Shown here: positions 63,079-64,000 of the stretch, in pieces
How positions within the stretch are numbered: the first letter of the stretch is position 1
Layout: each line of letters begins with the position of its first letter
NCBI RefSeq assembly: GCF_039545035.1
Contig: NZ_BAABRO010000016.1
Coordinates: forward strand, 1 to 64,000
DNA length: 64,000 nt
Direction: 5' to 3'
From: Novipirellula caenicola
GTDB lineage: Bacteria; Planctomycetota; Planctomycetia; Pirellulales; Pirellulaceae
Program-made: the position numbers and the translations under genes
Notes under the pieces: model-generated
The model's input: the letters and a program-made list of their open reading frames with translations, nothing else
The model's database searches: none
Told to the model about the DNA's origin: nothing

Positions 63079-64000
63079 TTGTCTGACGTCGTTTCACAGC
63101 CGACCCCGTGGTCTGAACGGATTTCCGAGCGATATCAGTGCGTTTTGGCACCTGATTTGGCTGATTGGCTGGACCGTGAGATCTGGAAACGCAAAGGCAC
63201 GGGCGAATTCCGCGTGCCGATCGCCGCCGATGGGTTGCTCTCGGATGCTCCGGATGAAATTTGGCCCGGGCTGATGCCCTGTGACCTGTTGCCGATACTG
63301 GGGGATTCCGACGGTAATTGGGTCTGTGTTCGCGCCGATGCAAACAATCAGCTGGCTGAGATGGTCCAGTGGTTTCATGGCGGAGGCGATTGGATGCCTT
63401 GGGGCAAACGATTGGCGGACGCGATTGTTTTCGAGGCCGTGGTCGAGCGACTGCCAGGCCCCCGACGACGATTGGCGATTCCTGCGGAAAATCCCAAGCA
63501 AGATTTTGATCCGCTCAATGACCCCTTCGTGCACTGGGCGTTCGAACATCAACACAAGGCGATCCGCGAGCTGTTGGCCGAGCAGATCGGAGCTCAAGAG
63601 TCCGCCGATATTCTGCTTCGTGAAGACGTCGCCTGCGAAGCCGTGCGATGCGAATTGGTCCAAGATGCAATGCATCAACCTTGGGCCAGTCGACTCAACA
63701 GCAAACTGGCCAACCAACTCGGGTTGTCATGGAACGATTGCGTCTCGTGGATGTTCGATGGATCGCGGATGCCCGAGGACGCATGGAGTTTGCTCAAAGA
63801 AAAACTAAAGCTAGGTGACCATGATCGCGGTCAGCAAGATTGGCAGGCGGTCGAATCGCATTGCCGCGCCGTGATCGATCATACCTCTGATTCGGCTCGC
63901 CAGATCGCTTGGGCATGGGATTTACTCGGCTACGCGATCGAACGCCGAGGGGATGTGGCCGCAGCGATTGCAACGTATGAACAAGGCGCGATGGCATCGA
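63079..64000 (+). CDS. SMI1/KNR4 (SUKH)-like domain protein with TPR, 3' end outside the window
   Basis: An uninterrupted frame of 307 codons runs from the TTG at 63079 to the last base; the gene continues outside. After a short lead, DLADWLDREIWKRKG, GLMPCDLLPILGDSDGNWV and WFHGGGDWMPWGKRLADAI form a SMI1/KNR4-like domain (about residues 20-125), a fold known from toxin-immunity proteins and yeast wall regulators. The end of the visible part, WAWDLLGYAIERRGDVAAAI, is a tetratricopeptide helix pair. Start could be elsewhere: no Shine-Dalgarno is visible, and an upstream in-frame codon cannot be excluded. No toxin gene is in view to the left, so an immunity role is unsupported here. Confidence 0.72.
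   Translation, partial: MSDVVSQPTPWSERISERYQCVLAPDLADWLDREIWKRKGTGEFRVPIAADGLLSDAPDEIWPGLMPCDLLPILGDSDGNWVCVRADANNQLAEMVQWFHGGGDWMPWGKRLADAIVFEAVVERLPGPRRRLAIPAENPKQDFDPLNDPFVHWAFEHQHKAIRELLAEQIGAQESADILLREDVACEAVRCELVQDAMHQPWASRLNSKLANQLGLSWNDCVSWMFDGSRMPEDAWSLLKEKLKLGDHDRGQQDWQAVESHCRAVIDHTSDSARQIAWAWDLLGYAIERRGDVAAAIATYEQGAMAS

Overview
The window is about 64 kb of a chromosome from a planctomycete, most likely a member of the Pirellulaceae (Rhodopirellula and relatives). I infer this from the gene content: four secreted sulfatases, a PVC-type membrane-bound dehydrogenase with a c-type haem site, a Tat-exported DUF1501 protein, an EF-G of the mitochondrial-like spdEFG1 type, a membrane-anchored Hanks-type kinase, and a 16S rRNA gene that stands alone with no 23S behind it. 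The assignment rests on family recognition from the sequence; I ran no database search.

Layout. 1-571: 3' end of 16S rRNA, a post-16S hairpin and an intrinsic terminator. 0.7-8.4 kb: housekeeping and unassigned single genes (PAS/zinc-ribbon protein, SGNH hydrolase, CoA-binding protein, Gfo/Idh oxidoreductase, RluA-type pseudouridine synthase, calcineurin-type phosphatase, YqgE/AlgH protein, a FabH-type ketoacyl synthase behind tRNA-Gly). 8.9-14.8 kb: trigger factor, ArgE-type deacetylase and two planctomycete-type proteins of unknown function. 15.3-22.3 kb: four genes on the plus strand that form the most unusual block: a GYF_2-type small protein, a membrane protein with a very long charged low-complexity linker and a DUF4129-like tail, a receptor-like Ser/Thr kinase with its sensor at the N terminus, and, 17 bp after it, a large dynamin-like membrane GTPase. 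22.4-29.2 kb: folE, a giant FAD/Fe-S D-2-hydroxyacid dehydrogenase, fusA (minus) and rpsR (plus), with a structured element between the last two. 29.5-38 kb: thioesterase, ABC-2 permease, a half-transporter whose ATPase motifs are all degenerate, prepilin peptidase without the usual cysteines, a GT11-like glycosyltransferase and a DUF58 protein. 37.9-38.5 kb: four tandem copies of a roughly 150-bp hairpin-rich repeat. 38.5-62.9 kb: largely secreted catabolic functions (four sulfatases, one fused to a DUF1080 domain; PVC dehydrogenase; DUF1501; esterase; PI-PLC-like phosphodiesterase; HExxH protease with leucine-rich repeats) mixed with UbiB-type kinase, thioredoxin 2, an epimerase, a pRiA4b ORF-3 family protein and a LarA-type protein. 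The right edge cuts a SMI1/KNR4-like gene that is open to the last base.

Together the second half reads as a sulfated-polysaccharide scavenging region without the formylglycine-generating enzyme, which must be elsewhere. Most genes are monocistronic or in pairs and strands alternate often. Many starts lack a clear Shine-Dalgarno sequence even though the 16S 3' end carries a normal CCTCC anti-SD; a few (GYF_2 gene, fusA, trxC, yqgE) have good ones. Intergenic regions repeatedly contain unrelated 15-19 bp tandem duplications, which I treat as a pattern in its own right. I found no CRISPR array, insertion sequence, integrase or phage gene.
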